The position numbers and the translations under genes are program-made. A model generated the notes under the pieces. That model was not told the origin of the DNA. It saw only the letters and a program-made list of their open reading frames with translations, and did not search any database. A stretch of 64,000 nt of DNA from Anaerolineales bacterium (GTDB lineage Bacteria > Chloroflexota > Anaerolineae > Anaerolineales > UBA6663), in the NCBI GenBank assembly GCA_020850595.1, contig JADZEK010000159.1:41960-105959 (forward strand), given 5' to 3'. Each line of letters starts with the position of its first letter. The stretch's first letter is position 1. Below are positions 34,456 through 44,022 of the stretch, in pieces.

Positions 34456-37400
34456 TCAGTCCAGGTGACTTCCGGATGTCCGACGGCGGTAGCCGTACCA
34501 ACGTTCCATTTCCGCCAGTACTTCGTCAAGTTGCCCGGGTAACACTATGAACTGCGACTGCAGGCGGGATGCGAGAAGCCTCAAGGTAAAGTAGGCGCTT
34601 CTCCCTTTGTTGATGCTTCGCAACAGGGCTTGCAACAGGGCTATCCGACGAAAGGTAAGCAACGACACGGACCATATATGCTTCAGGATCGCCGCCACGA
34701 TGTCTAGTACACCCTCCACCTGTGGGTCCGGCCCTTCTAAGGCTTCAAACAGATCACGCACTTCGGCGGTCAGTTGGTAATCGCTCTTCTTGAGCGCCCA
34801 AATCAGCATGTCAGCACTAACGGACGTGAAATAGTAGTGTGCTCGGACGAGATCGGTCAGCGCCTGAAAGTGCTGAACATCGCTAATCAGCGCGCTCCGG
34901 TGCAACTCGCTAATCGCGTTGGCGGACCAGATGCTTCGAGTTCGATGCAAGGCCCATGCGTACTGCCGCAAGCGCCAGTCATCCGCGCACAAGGTTGATC
35001 CAGTTTGCTTTGCTACAAGCAGGGTCACAAGCGACACGATGCCAAGCTCCCCTGCTTCCTTGCCGGAGCTATCCAGAAGCTGAGCATATTCCGGGTTAAC
35101 CGATGCGACGGTGAGGTGCGACCTCGCGGACTCGAGGACTGCAGCTAGACGCTGAATGCCTTCCTTTGCGCGTTCCGCAGGGACTTCGTCTAGGAAGAAA
35201 CGCCCTGCGTCATATCCAATAGTCCGCAGACCTTTTTCGGCCAGTGCTTCTCGTTCAAGAATGGTCCGCTGGAGTTCATCCAGGACCTGCTGCGCAACGT
35301 ACACTGTAGCGTAGCGCTTGACCACGGCTGGCAGTAGGCCCAGGTGACCCAAGGAAATGAGCGAGCTGAGGCCCAATGTTATGCTTTGAGCATCTGCGGC
35401 CGCATGTTGCTCCCTCGCCTGTACTTCAATTGAGCCTTGGCTTGCATACAGCCTGTGTTCAGGGAAGCCCGCCAGCCCTTGTTGTATATCAACTTGGGGT
35501 CTGCCCATAAAGCGCGCCAGCTGCTCCAGCGTGAGTGCTCCGTCGTGATAAAAGCGATACGCAGCCTGTGCGAATTCACCATGGGCGGCGACAACGGCAA
35601 AAAACTTGGTGAAGTCGTTATCCACGACTCGAAACCGGTGTAATCCCTGGTGATCGGGGAAGAGCGTGCTAAAGCTCTCAAGCGTTTCCTGCAAGGCACG
35701 GACGTAGATACTCTGGATTTCCTCGATTCGATACACCAGCGTCTCGAGGGGACCTTCACGAAGCGTTACTTCGTTTCCAACGGTGTGTCCAAGCAATGCA
35801 GCAGCGAGTTGGCTGCTCGGCGCGAACTCCGACCGCTGAGTATCCGGCGTTGTGAGACCTAAGATCTTAATCCAGCGCCTTTCCTGGTCGGATGTAATGA
35901 GGACTGCTGTGTCGTCCGTAACACTCATCGGGTTGAGTGCTGCCAGGCTGTCGTCAAGCCGAAACAACAGGCCTACGTAGGCCAAATGGATCTCCGGATC
36001 CGAGAAACCGTACCGTCTTCCCAAGAAGGCGTACCTGGCTGCCAGTTCTGGATTTCCAACATAGCTGTGAAGCTCGGCCACTTGCATGAGCTGCCACGCG
36101 TCTGTGGTTACGCTGACGTCGATCGCCTCTAGAGCTTTTGCGGCCTGCTCACGCTGGCCGCGACGGAAAGCAAGGCGCGCTTTGTTAACCAGGTGCTTGA
36201 CTTCACGCGGTTCAAGACTTATCAGCAGGTCGTCTAGTTCAAGGGCACGATTGAAATCGCCCAAATGCTCTGCCATCCACGCCTCGAGTTCAATAAGCGA
36301 GAGCTCAACAAGGCCGTCCTCGCGGGCGTGACGTGCTAGATCAACTGCCCTGTCAAACTGCTTGTTTCTATACAGCGACACAACATAAGCTCGAGCATGG
36401 TCGCTCTTGAGTAGTCGCTCCGCACCAATCCGATCGAACCAAGTCACGGCTTCAGCGAATTGTTTTTGTGCCAGATGCCATTGTGCCAGGCGTAAGCAGA
36501 TAGACTCATGCTGTGCGCCCGACGCCGACTTACTGGCCTCTATCAAACCAGAGAGCATTGCTTCGGTATCGCCAAGCAAGTGATCGATAAAGGCACAAGC
36601 TTCGAGGACAATAGGATTGCCGCGGCCTGTCTCCGCCAATCCAGCTCGCAGCGCCGTTGCTTTTTCTCGTTCGCCCAATAGGATCAATGCGTGAGCAGTC
36701 AGGATTACACAACTAACATCTGATGGGAGCTTCTTCCCGCAAACGCTGTCCAGTATTTCCACGGCGTCGCGAGGCTGTCCCAGCTCGATGAATGCATTCG
36801 CCGCAGCCAACGCTACGCCTTCACTCTGCTGTTCATCCAATGGGAGTTTGCGATAGTACTCCACGACCTCCTGAAACTTATCTTCGTCAATCGCAATAAA
36901 CATCCGATTTCTTAGTGCAACTACATGGTCAGGCTGCTCGGACAATACACCGTTGGCGTCCTTCTTTGCTTCCTCTAAATCGCCCGTCATAGCCTTCACG
37001 CCAGACCGTGCGGCGAGCGCATCGTGTCGTCGTCGCTCATTGTCACCCGTGCGCGCCTGGAGCAAAGCGTCTTCAATGAGGCGCAACGCCTGATTCGGCC
37101 CTTCAGCTGGGTACTCGATTTTGGTTAGTGTGGGTTTGAATACGAAGTGCGCCTGCGTGCCAACGCTTTGGTCGATGAGCGTCTTGGCTAGCAGCAGCTT
37201 GGAACCGAAATCAGTGGGATCTAGCGCAAGTGCCCGTCGTAGGTAATGGATGGTGCGCTCGTGCGAGCCTGCATTAGCAAAGACAAATCCAACAGCCGCA
37301 ACGTACTTTGCATCGTCCAGATACTTCTCTTCGACGAGCTGCTCCACTCCTTTGTACGAGTTGAGCTTTGCCATCGCCTGTATGCGAACCGACGGTGCTC

Positions 37401-38226
37401 CCGTTCCAACGGGTTGCTGTGCGAGCACTGTATCTGCAAGGCGAATAGCCTCGCCGGGATTGCCCTGCAACAATCTGGCGTAAGCTAAGTTGGCCTGCGC
37501 ACGCGGATTGCGCGGTTCAAGGTCGTATGCCGCCTCCAATTTGCTTTCTGCGTCGGCAGTATTCCCAAGCTCCAAAGCGCAGATTCCCAAATTGGTGAGT
37601 ACACGATATAGCACTCGGCTGCTGGCACGCCCATCTCGTGCAGCCTTCTCTAGCCGGTTCAGCTGTTCATAGGCCGTCCGGTGACGGCCTTCGGCCCGCA
37701 GTTGCTCGCAGAGATCGATCTGAGCATCAAATCGAGTATCCGTTCGGCCCGTTTCTTGAGTAGCTGAGTTAGACAGCATCCCTTCTACGCTGGCGATGCG
37801 AGCGTCTATTGTCTGGAGTCGCTGCGTGCTTTCCTTTTGGTGAAGCACTTCGGCAACTTCAGGGATTGATCTCAGACTGTTGATGCTTGTGGCAACAAAC
37901 TTGGACAGAATCAGGCGCGGGTCTCCGCCCGTTTGCGAGGGAACGTGCTTCTGCCATTCCTCGACCAGTACATCCAGATTTGGTTGCTCGGTAGGATGCA
38001 CCAACTTGCGCATCTCAAGAACGACACGGTCGCGTTTCAGAAAATCCAAATCGCCTATGGCAGATTCGAAACCAGGAAATAATGCGACGGTGTCGTTGAG
38101 TGCCTTGCTAATGGCGCTGGCGATGGCCCTATTGTGCTTCCTGTCTTTGAAATGAGTGACAAGGACATGCTCAAGTAGCGCAGAAGCTAGGATCTCAGCG
38201 AGTAGTTCGGCGGCAGCAATTAGCAT
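34456..38226 (-). CDS. Giant TPR protein with GreAB-C-like and PIN-like domains
   Basis: A 1256-residue protein. The N-terminus has a hydrophobic/helical region (residues 1-20) and a helical domain to about 160. A long array of TPR-like helix pairs covers about 170-780. At about 804-845 is a short beta segment with LGHTVGNEVTL and YRIEEI, like the C-terminal domain of GreA/GreB factors that binds RNA polymerase. A PIN-like RNase domain follows at about 945-1100: YVAQQVLDEL, EAGELGIVSL and LCADDWRLR. The first PIN aspartate seems to be missing (LGLSSLI). A ~150-residue helical tail ends the protein. Third-position GC is visibly lower than in the conjugation genes. Function unknown; an RNA-polymerase- or ribosome-associated effector is my inference. 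Confidence 0.6.
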   Translation of the reverse strand: MLIAAAELLAEILASALLEHVLVTHFKDRKHNRAIASAISKALNDTVALFPGFESAIGDLDFLKRDRVVLEMRKLVHPTEQPNLDVLVEEWQKHVPSQTGGDPRLILSKFVATSINSLRSIPEVAEVLHQKESTQRLQTIDARIASVEGMLSNSATQETGRTDTRFDAQIDLCEQLRAEGRHRTAYEQLNRLEKAARDGRASSRVLYRVLTNLGICALELGNTADAESKLEAAYDLEPRNPRAQANLAYARLLQGNPGEAIRLADTVLAQQPVGTGAPSVRIQAMAKLNSYKGVEQLVEEKYLDDAKYVAAVGFVFANAGSHERTIHYLRRALALDPTDFGSKLLLAKTLIDQSVGTQAHFVFKPTLTKIEYPAEGPNQALRLIEDALLQARTGDNERRRHDALAARSGVKAMTGDLEEAKKDANGVLSEQPDHVVALRNRMFIAIDEDKFQEVVEYYRKLPLDEQQSEGVALAAANAFIELGQPRDAVEILDSVCGKKLPSDVSCVILTAHALILLGEREKATALRAGLAETGRGNPIVLEACAFIDHLLGDTEAMLSGLIEASKSASGAQHESICLRLAQWHLAQKQFAEAVTWFDRIGAERLLKSDHARAYVVSLYRNKQFDRAVDLARHAREDGLVELSLIELEAWMAEHLGDFNRALELDDLLISLEPREVKHLVNKARLAFRRGQREQAAKALEAIDVSVTTDAWQLMQVAELHSYVGNPELAARYAFLGRRYGFSDPEIHLAYVGLLFRLDDSLAALNPMSVTDDTAVLITSDQERRWIKILGLTTPDTQRSEFAPSSQLAAALLGHTVGNEVTLREGPLETLVYRIEEIQSIYVRALQETLESFSTLFPDHQGLHRFRVVDNDFTKFFAVVAAHGEFAQAAYRFYHDGALTLEQLARFMGRPQVDIQQGLAGFPEHRLYASQGSIEVQAREQHAAADAQSITLGLSSLISLGHLGLLPAVVKRYATVYVAQQVLDELQRTILEREALAEKGLRTIGYDAGRFFLDEVPAERAKEGIQRLAAVLESARSHLTVASVNPEYAQLLDSSGKEAGELGIVSLVTLLVAKQTGSTLCADDWRLRQYAWALHRTRSIWSANAISELHRSALISDVQHFQALTDLVRAHYYFTSVSADMLIWALKKSDYQLTAEVRDLFEALEGPDPQVEGVLDIVAAILKHIWSVSLLTFRRIALLQALLRSINKGRSAYFTLRLLASRLQSQFIVLPGQLDEVLAEMERWYGYRRRTSGSHLD

Positions 38227-38397
38227 TCAGATCTCTCACTTGTATCTAGCCTTGGTTGTCCCCACCAGTATCGAATCCAAGTATCCCTTGGTGCCCGAAT
38301 CAGGGCACTGCTCAGAATTCATGCTACTCACTGCTGGCTGATTGGCCGTGTGATGCCTCCAGTCTGCGCGGCCGTCGTGAGATCGGGGCAGTGGCGA

Positions 38398-39444
38398 TCA
38401 AAGTAGGCGCTCCAACTCGACAATGACCTTTTTCGCGGTCAAGGCAAACTCGGAGATCTCTTCACTGAGTATCGCCACCGTCGTTCCGGGTTTCTCACGG
38501 CTATCGGCCCCAGCATACGCTTCATCAGCCATTGACAAATTGTGTCCGATTACGTGGCGCTTTTCGATGTTGAGCCGCATCTGCTCCAATTCATCGGGAT
38601 CCAGCACGGAAAAGGGATCGATAGCCAAGTTCTGGTACAACTCTCTAGCCCTGTCGATATTCTGGAACCGATTGCCAATTGCGCCCTTGCCCGCCAGTTT
38701 CGCCGCCTCTTCTTTGGAGAACGCCCTCCTAACCATGATCTTGTAACTCGCCTTCTGGTAAGTCTCAAAGGCAGTCACGACATCTTCGTGGGCATTGCCA
38801 AGAACGCGGTACGAAAGCTCGCTGCCGCCATTCTCGGCTACTTGCTCGGCCAAGTCGATCTGCTGCAGAACCAGTTCGATTTCGCGCTCAAAGTGGACGT
38901 GTAGGTTCTTGCTGCCGCAATCTGGACAGAACAGAGCAATCGCGTAGACCCCGTATGCACGACCACACCGGTCACATGCCAGATTTCGAATCAGGTCTTC
39001 GCGCCAGGCTCGCGGCTCTGGCGTGTGGTCCGGCTTCACGTCCATCTTGACGGAGAACAGGCTACCTCTCGGCATAGAGCGATTGAAGTCCCGGGCCATT
39101 TTCACAAGGTGGTCATTGATATCTCTGACCGCAGCCCATTCCAGGTACCGCTGCACCGCCTCGATATCGCCGCCATAGTTGAATTCATCGTCATCCGCGT
39201 CTTGGCCACAATAGGGGCACGTCGTTCCCGTCGTTCCCGGCGCTCTCTTGAGTACCGTGACGTCAATATCCTCGGGCCTTTGTGCGTCACCGAGCAGAAA
39301 CAACCGTGGTGCGCACTCTTCGTTCGGGCACCAGCGATACACCTTTCCGCTCGGACTGCGTGGCAACGGGAAGCTCAGCTCCATTCTGTCCCTGCTGCCG
39401 CCAACCTTGTACGTCTCAAGCCGTCGAAAGCGAAAGTCTGACAT
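38398..39444 (-). CDS. Zinc-ribbon protein with HEPN-like RX4H motif
   Basis: A 348-residue protein. Cysteine pairs form two likely zinc ribbons: CPNEEC with CPYCG, and CDRCG with CPDCG. The C-terminal ~110 residues are helical and contain R296-H-V-I-G-H301 in KRHVIGHN, the R-x4-H active-site spacing of HEPN ribonucleases. ATG 39444 was chosen because residues upstream of it are frame shadow over the neighbouring gene. It is 74 bp after the YdjM-like gene and 171 bp before the TPR-PIN gene (a gap holding only small hairpins, GTGCCC/GGGCAC at 38291-38308). An RNase effector or sensor is inferred, not shown. Confidence 0.6.
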   Translation of the reverse strand: MSDFRFRRLETYKVGGSRDRMELSFPLPRSPSGKVYRWCPNEECAPRLFLLGDAQRPEDIDVTVLKRAPGTTGTTCPYCGQDADDDEFNYGGDIEAVQRYLEWAAVRDINDHLVKMARDFNRSMPRGSLFSVKMDVKPDHTPEPRAWREDLIRNLACDRCGRAYGVYAIALFCPDCGSKNLHVHFEREIELVLQQIDLAEQVAENGGSELSYRVLGNAHEDVVTAFETYQKASYKIMVRRAFSKEEAAKLAGKGAIGNRFQNIDRARELYQNLAIDPFSVLDPDELEQMRLNIEKRHVIGHNLSMADEAYAGADSREKPGTTVAILSEEISEFALTAKKVIVELERLL

Positions 39445-39518
39445 TGATCGCGCCTTTCTCCTTAATACCCAAATTGCACTAACTGCACTACGCCTCCAAT
39501 CTGGCCCCGGTCCTTTTG

Positions 39519-40103
39519 TTAGTTGCTGGCCCACCAACTGGGCAACAGCCAATCCCACTCTGGTAATCCCTCCTCGGTAAACGCATCCGCGGCTAGATGG
39601 CTCGACCAACCAGCGCCAAAGCAACAGGCGTAGAGCAAAGGCAAATTGGAGACATGGAAAGCGGCCATCACGGCAGTCGTTACGATGGTGGTAAAAGCCA
39701 GAGAGTGAGTAGGGCCGCGATGCTGCACAGTGTGGGGCGTGATAACGAGCCCGACTGCTGAGGCGAAAAGGTAGCCGCCGGCGACCTGCTGAAGGGTGAA
39801 CAATGGCCAGAAGCTTTGCAGATGTCTCAGCCAGGGGCTATCCATGACTTGAGACGGCAACTCTACAGCAATGCCGGGAATCAGCCCAAGCAGCACAACT
39901 CCCGCAGCCAGAAGGAACGGAGCCGTGCGGTTGATGGTTGAGCCCTGACAGTCGACGTCTGGTCCGAACGCCGCGACACCGGCGATCACCATCCCGGCCA
40001 GCAACTGAGTTTGGGAAGGCGCGGCCATGCCCAAGCTCTGCGCTACCCCTGCGACAAGCAGGCCAGTCCCACACCCGAGAACGAAATGACCGGAACCGTT
40101 CAT
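39519..40103 (-). CDS. YdjM-type membrane-bound metal-dependent hydrolase
   Basis: A 194-residue membrane protein with the family's metal-binding residues: H6 near the N-terminus, GPDVD, HRGPTHS and SHLAADAFT. Four to five hydrophobic helices are visible. Start ATG 40103 has GGAGG just upstream. It begins 13 bp after the herA stop, so it is cotranscribed with nurA and herA. Members are annotated as LexA-regulated or lipid-related hydrolases, but none has a certain substrate. Its placement inside a HerA-NurA operon is unusual. Confidence 0.78.
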   Translation of the reverse strand: MNGSGHFVLGCGTGLLVAGVAQSLGMAAPSQTQLLAGMVIAGVAAFGPDVDCQGSTINRTAPFLLAAGVVLLGLIPGIAVELPSQVMDSPWLRHLQSFWPLFTLQQVAGGYLFASAVGLVITPHTVQHRGPTHSLAFTTIVTTAVMAAFHVSNLPLLYACCFGAGWSSHLAADAFTEEGLPEWDWLLPSWWASN

Positions 40104-40116
40104 TCTACCTCCGCTT

Positions 40117-41979
40117 CTAGGCACCTTTGGCGGCGATTTGGTCGATTAGCAACCGGCGTGCACCTTGCCCCGTGAGCTTGGTCAATTTGAAAGGCGAGGG
40201 AGCCATCTCAGCGGTCACTGGTGCTCGGCTGCCCTGGACATAGACCAGAGCTTCGCCAGGGCCGAGCGTCATAGCCGAGTTTAGCAGTTCTTCTGGCGCA
40301 CTGGGTATGCCCAGCTTGAGCTCCTCACGCGCATTTTGCCGGTGGATGATACGCGTGTTCAAGTTGTTGAGTATGGTCTGTGGCAACTGGCTGGGGTTCT
40401 GTGTGGCGAAGACAAAGCCGTTGCCCAGGGACCGGCCCTTGTTTACGGCTCGCTGCACCGACACCGTTGACGCCTCGGCCACTGCTTTCTCGCCGCCAAA
40501 GACCTCGTGTGCTTCATCCACGAAACATACCACCGGAAACCTGAGCTTCTTTTCAGCCAGCGCGCGGTTGATGCGGCGCAGGACGTAGGACAAGAACAAC
40601 CCGTACTCCCGCCCCTCGGCTGGCGCGCGGATGACTACCACTCGCTGGCGAGCCAGGTCCTGCGTTGGGTCAAACTCGACAATGCGAGCGAGGTCACGCC
40701 TGGCACCCTCGCCGTCGTCTCCCCATAGTGTGCCGATACCATTGTCCTGCCGGCGGGCGCGTTGGCCAGCGTCCAACCAGCGCGGTGCCCGACTGCGGCG
40801 CTTGCGGTTCATGGCTTCCAGTGTCGATGCCTTCACGCTGAAGTTCAGTATGCCACTCAGCGCCCCAGCCAGCGCCGATTCGCGCGGCCTATACTCCTTT
40901 TTCTGGCCGTTCCCATTGACGCCGCCGCTCTCGCTCTCAGCCGATTCGCGTACCAGGCGCTCCATCCAGGCATCCACGTCATCGAGCGAAAAAGGAACGT
41001 CAGGCGTGGTACGGCTGCTGCGAAATATGTCCAGGATAGCCAAGAACAGGTCGCGCTGGTTCTCATCGCTGCGTGCGTGAAAGAGAGCGGCTGCCAGCAT
41101 CTCGGGCTCGACGTCGCTGGCCCAGACGGCAAACTGGCGCTCTCCAGCGGTGCGCTGCGCCTGCCCGGCCAGGCCGTAATATTGGACATTCTTCAGCTCC
41201 CGCGGCCCCAGACCCCAAGGCGCAAACACGGCCCAGCTTTCCGCGTCCATTTCATCATTGGGCGAGTCGATATCCTGGTAATCGGGCTTGAAGTCGAACA
41301 CCAGGCAGCAGGCACCGAGCGCCTGGGCGGCGCGCATAAGGTTGGCCAGCGAGTTGGTCTTGCCCGAGCCTGTCGCCCCGGCCACGAGCGTGTGCATGTT
41401 CAGCGCCTGCTGGTCGATCGTTACCGGAATGTCCACCCCCTGGAAGCGGCCGATCACGTTGCTACTGCCTTCGGACACGGCCGGCAGACCCAGAAAGCGG
41501 ACAATTTCGTCAACCTCGGCCAGACGCCCGCGAGAGCCTGCGCGCGGACGGGTCATCACGGTTGTCAACTTGCGCTTCACTTCGCCGCGGATTTGGCCGA
41601 TAAGCGAAAGCTCGTAGTGGTAAGCTTGACGGGCAAAGGCGGAATTCGCCACCTGTTCGCGCAAGATGCGCATGAGGGCCGTCATCGTAGCCGGATGCTC
41701 GCGGCTGGTGCCCAGAAGTGGCAGGTTCCGCTGCGGCGCCACCACCTGGGCAAACCACTGCTCGTTCTGGACCGTGTCATCGACGATGACGAACTGTCCG
41801 GTGCGCAGCGACGGGGGTTGTGGCGAAGAATCTAGCGCCGGCTCGCCCCGGCTGAGCGCAATCACGCGGTCGACATCCTCGTAGGCAAGTGCTTCGACGC
41901 GGGCAGGATCAGACGAGAGCTCATCGGGCCAGATTACAAATCGGTAACTGCAATAGGAATCAGTCGTTTCGTTGGCCAT
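40117..41979 (-). CDS. herA: HerA-family DNA translocase ATPase
   Basis: A 620-residue ATPase. An N-terminal HAS-barrel-like region (about residues 10-85) is followed by Walker A GATGSGKT at 201-208. Later come CFVDEAHEVFGGE as Walker B and FATQNPSQLPQTILNNLNT as the sensor-like segment typical of HerA/FtsK. HerA is a hexameric pump that drives NurA to resect or degrade DNA ends. The nurA gene is 24 bp upstream on the same strand, the standard pairing. On this mobile element the pair is more likely to serve defence than host recombination, which is inference. Confidence 0.9.
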   Translation of the reverse strand: MANETTDSYCSYRFVIWPDELSSDPARVEALAYEDVDRVIALSRGEPALDSSPQPPSLRTGQFVIVDDTVQNEQWFAQVVAPQRNLPLLGTSREHPATMTALMRILREQVANSAFARQAYHYELSLIGQIRGEVKRKLTTVMTRPRAGSRGRLAEVDEIVRFLGLPAVSEGSSNVIGRFQGVDIPVTIDQQALNMHTLVAGATGSGKTNSLANLMRAAQALGACCLVFDFKPDYQDIDSPNDEMDAESWAVFAPWGLGPRELKNVQYYGLAGQAQRTAGERQFAVWASDVEPEMLAAALFHARSDENQRDLFLAILDIFRSSRTTPDVPFSLDDVDAWMERLVRESAESESGGVNGNGQKKEYRPRESALAGALSGILNFSVKASTLEAMNRKRRSRAPRWLDAGQRARRQDNGIGTLWGDDGEGARRDLARIVEFDPTQDLARQRVVVIRAPAEGREYGLFLSYVLRRINRALAEKKLRFPVVCFVDEAHEVFGGEKAVAEASTVSVQRAVNKGRSLGNGFVFATQNPSQLPQTILNNLNTRIIHRQNAREELKLGIPSAPEELLNSAMTLGPGEALVYVQGSRAPVTAEMAPSPFKLTKLTGQGARRLLIDQIAAKGA

Positions 41980-42003
41980 GTGGCCTGCCTTTCTACAGTA
42001 CGG

Positions 42004-43155
42004 CTACCGCAGCAGCCGCTCGTCCATCTCGTCAAAGAATACGTCCTCGCCCTGCTCGGCCAACAGGCCGTCTAGCAACTGCTCGATGTCGCCCTGGCGG
42101 TAGCGCGCCTGCAACTGGTGATCCACCTGGTTCAGTAGAAAGGGCAACTCGTGCCCAACGACCTCGTCCCGGTCGCACCACAGCAGGCAGAGTGCGGCCT
42201 CGAAGTCCTGGGCCCGGCATTGGAAGGCGTAGGTCTTGGCACCTGGTCGGTACAGGCCGCGCCAAATCGTCCCCAGTTCGTTGTCGATCCAGCGCTCGCC
42301 GAACAGGCGCGTACCGCTCCGGCGCAGAAACGTCCGCTGCGACTCCACGACGTAGGCCTCCCCTGGCCGGAGTGCGCGGGCGATTAGCCTGTAGACGAGT
42401 GGGCTGCGCAGCAACGACTTAACAACGCCGATCGCGACCCGCTCATCGTGAAAGATCTGGCTTAAGAGATCACGCCCTAGGCGCCGGGTACCCACCAGCT
42501 CCGGTGCCAGCGGCCCGTCGACCAGGATATAGGGCGCACGAACGTGCTCAAGCGCGTAGCGCCGAACGTGGTATTCGAGAAAAGCCTGCGGCCAGCTCGT
42601 GTCCAGCACCATCTGATGGGCCTGCGCTGCCATGCGCTCGAGTGTGGCGACCAGGTCGGGCGCATTGGTGCCGGCTTTTGCCGATAGTTGCATTGGGATG
42701 GACGTCCGCACGATCTTGGCGCGCGGTTGGAGGGCGTCGCGCGCGGTAAGCGCTCCAACGGCCACTGCGAAAACTTGCCCGGACAGGTATCGACGTGGGT
42801 GAAAGAGCGGCGTGCCGTCCACGGCTGCGACACGCCCCTCGCAGTAGTGTGCGGCGAACTCACCACTGCGGCGCAATACCCAGGCGGCCACGTCGACGAG
42901 CCGAGCGACTCGTGTGCTCTTCTGGCCTGGCGGCAGGCGGTGTGTCTCCAGGCACTCGCGAACGTAGTCTAGGAGCGGCTGGACACCCTGGCTGGTCTCC
43001 CGGATCGTGTCTGGAACCCCGCCCAGGTCAATTTCGAACCGCTCAGATATGTCCTGCGTCTCGGCGATGACGGTGTCGAAGACGTCGTCATACAGGTTGC
43101 CGCCGGGCGATCGGGGCGGGGTGGTGGGCCGTGAACGACCACTTATGGAGGTCAT
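42004..43155 (-). CDS. nurA: NurA-domain 5'-3' nuclease
   Basis: A 383-residue protein with the two NurA aspartate motifs: D113 in VAAVDGTPLF, and D213 in YILVDGPLA. Helical sections lie between them. The start at ATG 43155 has GAGGG about 6 bases upstream; in-frame codons before that lie over the leader. The 5' leader is about 150 bp from the likely operator at 43307-43329 and contains a perfect 8-bp hairpin (43175-43196) close to the ribosome site. It is the first gene of the nurA-herA-ydjM-like group. Confidence 0.82.
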   Translation of the reverse strand: MTSISGRSRPTTPPRSPGGNLYDDVFDTVIAETQDISERFEIDLGGVPDTIRETSQGVQPLLDYVRECLETHRLPPGQKSTRVARLVDVAAWVLRRSGEFAAHYCEGRVAAVDGTPLFHPRRYLSGQVFAVAVGALTARDALQPRAKIVRTSIPMQLSAKAGTNAPDLVATLERMAAQAHQMVLDTSWPQAFLEYHVRRYALEHVRAPYILVDGPLAPELVGTRRLGRDLLSQIFHDERVAIGVVKSLLRSPLVYRLIARALRPGEAYVVESQRTFLRRSGTRLFGERWIDNELGTIWRGLYRPGAKTYAFQCRAQDFEAALCLLWCDRDEVVGHELPFLLNQVDHQLQARYRQGDIEQLLDGLLAEQGEDVFFDEMDERLLR

Positions 43156-43174
43156 AGACACCCTCAATACTCTC

Positions 43175-43196
43175 TGGCGGGATGAGCGTCCCGCCA
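43175..43196 (-). promoter_or_regulatory. 8-bp hairpin in the nurA leader
   Basis: TGGCGGGA at 43175-43182 and TCCCGCCA at 43189-43196 are exact complements with a six-base loop. The stem ends about 20 bases before the nurA start codon. No U-tract follows, so it is more likely an RNA-stability or translation element than a terminator. Confidence 0.4.
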
Positions 43197-43306
43197 ATCG
43201 AACTAGAGGTCACGGCCCGCTAGCGCTGGGCAGGCACTCCTATGACTTGCGCCTCGGTAGCCACCAACGCGTTGCACCGTTCAAATACCAGCCTGCATTC
43301 GCACTA

Positions 43307-43329
43307 TTGAGTTGAGTAGTCATGTCAAT
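43307..43329. promoter_or_regulatory. XRE-type operator, copy 1 (upstream of nurA-herA)
   Basis: The site matches TTGA-N2-TGA-N4-TCA-N2-TCAA, a perfect two-fold dyad. It agrees with the copy before the XRE gene (44452-44474) at 21 of 23 positions. On the minus strand it contains TTGACA, which could serve as the -35 of the nurA promoter, although no good -10 follows at 17 bp. It sits in the 210-bp gap between the immA-like gene and nurA. Confidence 0.65.
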
Positions 43330-43365
43330 ACGATGCCCAAAAAAAGCACGCCGCGTTGCGCCGAG

Positions 43366-44022
43366 CTAGAACAACGTGGCTTGACCCGTCGCCTCTTCCC
43401 GGCTCCGATACAGCTTGCGGTCTCGTGTCACGAAGAGTCGGCCCAGCCCTTCGAGGCGCTTGACCAAGGCCGAGATTGATACTCCGACGTTATCGCGCAG
43501 TTCGTAGAGTGTGCGCCACTTCAGCAGATCGAGGGGTTTGATCACAGGCAGTAGCAAGTCGGTCGGCATCAGCAGGCTGGCCGCAAAACGCTCTGCCTGC
43601 AATTCGCGCCGGTCGCGTTCCTGACCCGTGTGACGGCATAAGTAGGCCGGGCACCCCGCGCCGTCCAGAAGAGGCAACTGCACCATCTCAGGTTCGGCCA
43701 GGTGCAGCTCGTGATGGCCAAGCTCATGGGCGATAGAGTAAGCGAGGCTCCCGAAATACTCGTTGAAGAACGGCCGCCGGCGCTCATTTAGCCGCAGTGT
43801 GTGCGTGGATGGGATGATGGCAGCAAGCACAGGTTCAACGTCGGTGTCGTCAATCGGCGCCCAGTCGATCTGCAACTCAAGTAAGAGATCGGCGATCTTC
43901 TCCGCCGGGACAGGAAAACAGTCGACCGGGCCAATTTCACGCCGATAGCGATCGAGCAGCGCCTGTGCGCGGTTCTCAATCACGCTGTCGGGCAGGAAGT
44001 CGACACTACTCCGGATCTGCAT
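43366..44022 (-). CDS. ImmA/IrrE-family zinc metallopeptidase (second copy type)
   Basis: A 218-residue protein with H99-E100-L-G-H103 in AYSIAHELGHHELH and the downstream glutamate in ELQAERFAASLLMP, the complete ImmA/IrrE zinc site. A ~90-residue C-terminal extension includes a helix-turn-helix-like segment (LRDNVGVSISALVKRLEGLG). Its start overlaps the XRE gene end by 17 bp. The pairing predicts cleavage or sequestering of the XRE repressor after a DNA-damage or invasion signal. Confidence 0.87.
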   Translation of the reverse strand: MQIRSSVDFLPDSVIENRAQALLDRYRREIGPVDCFPVPAEKIADLLLELQIDWAPIDDTDVEPVLAAIIPSTHTLRLNERRRPFFNEYFGSLAYSIAHELGHHELHLAEPEMVQLPLLDGAGCPAYLCRHTGQERDRRELQAERFAASLLMPTDLLLPVIKPLDLLKWRTLYELRDNVGVSISALVKRLEGLGRLFVTRDRKLYRSREEATGQATLF

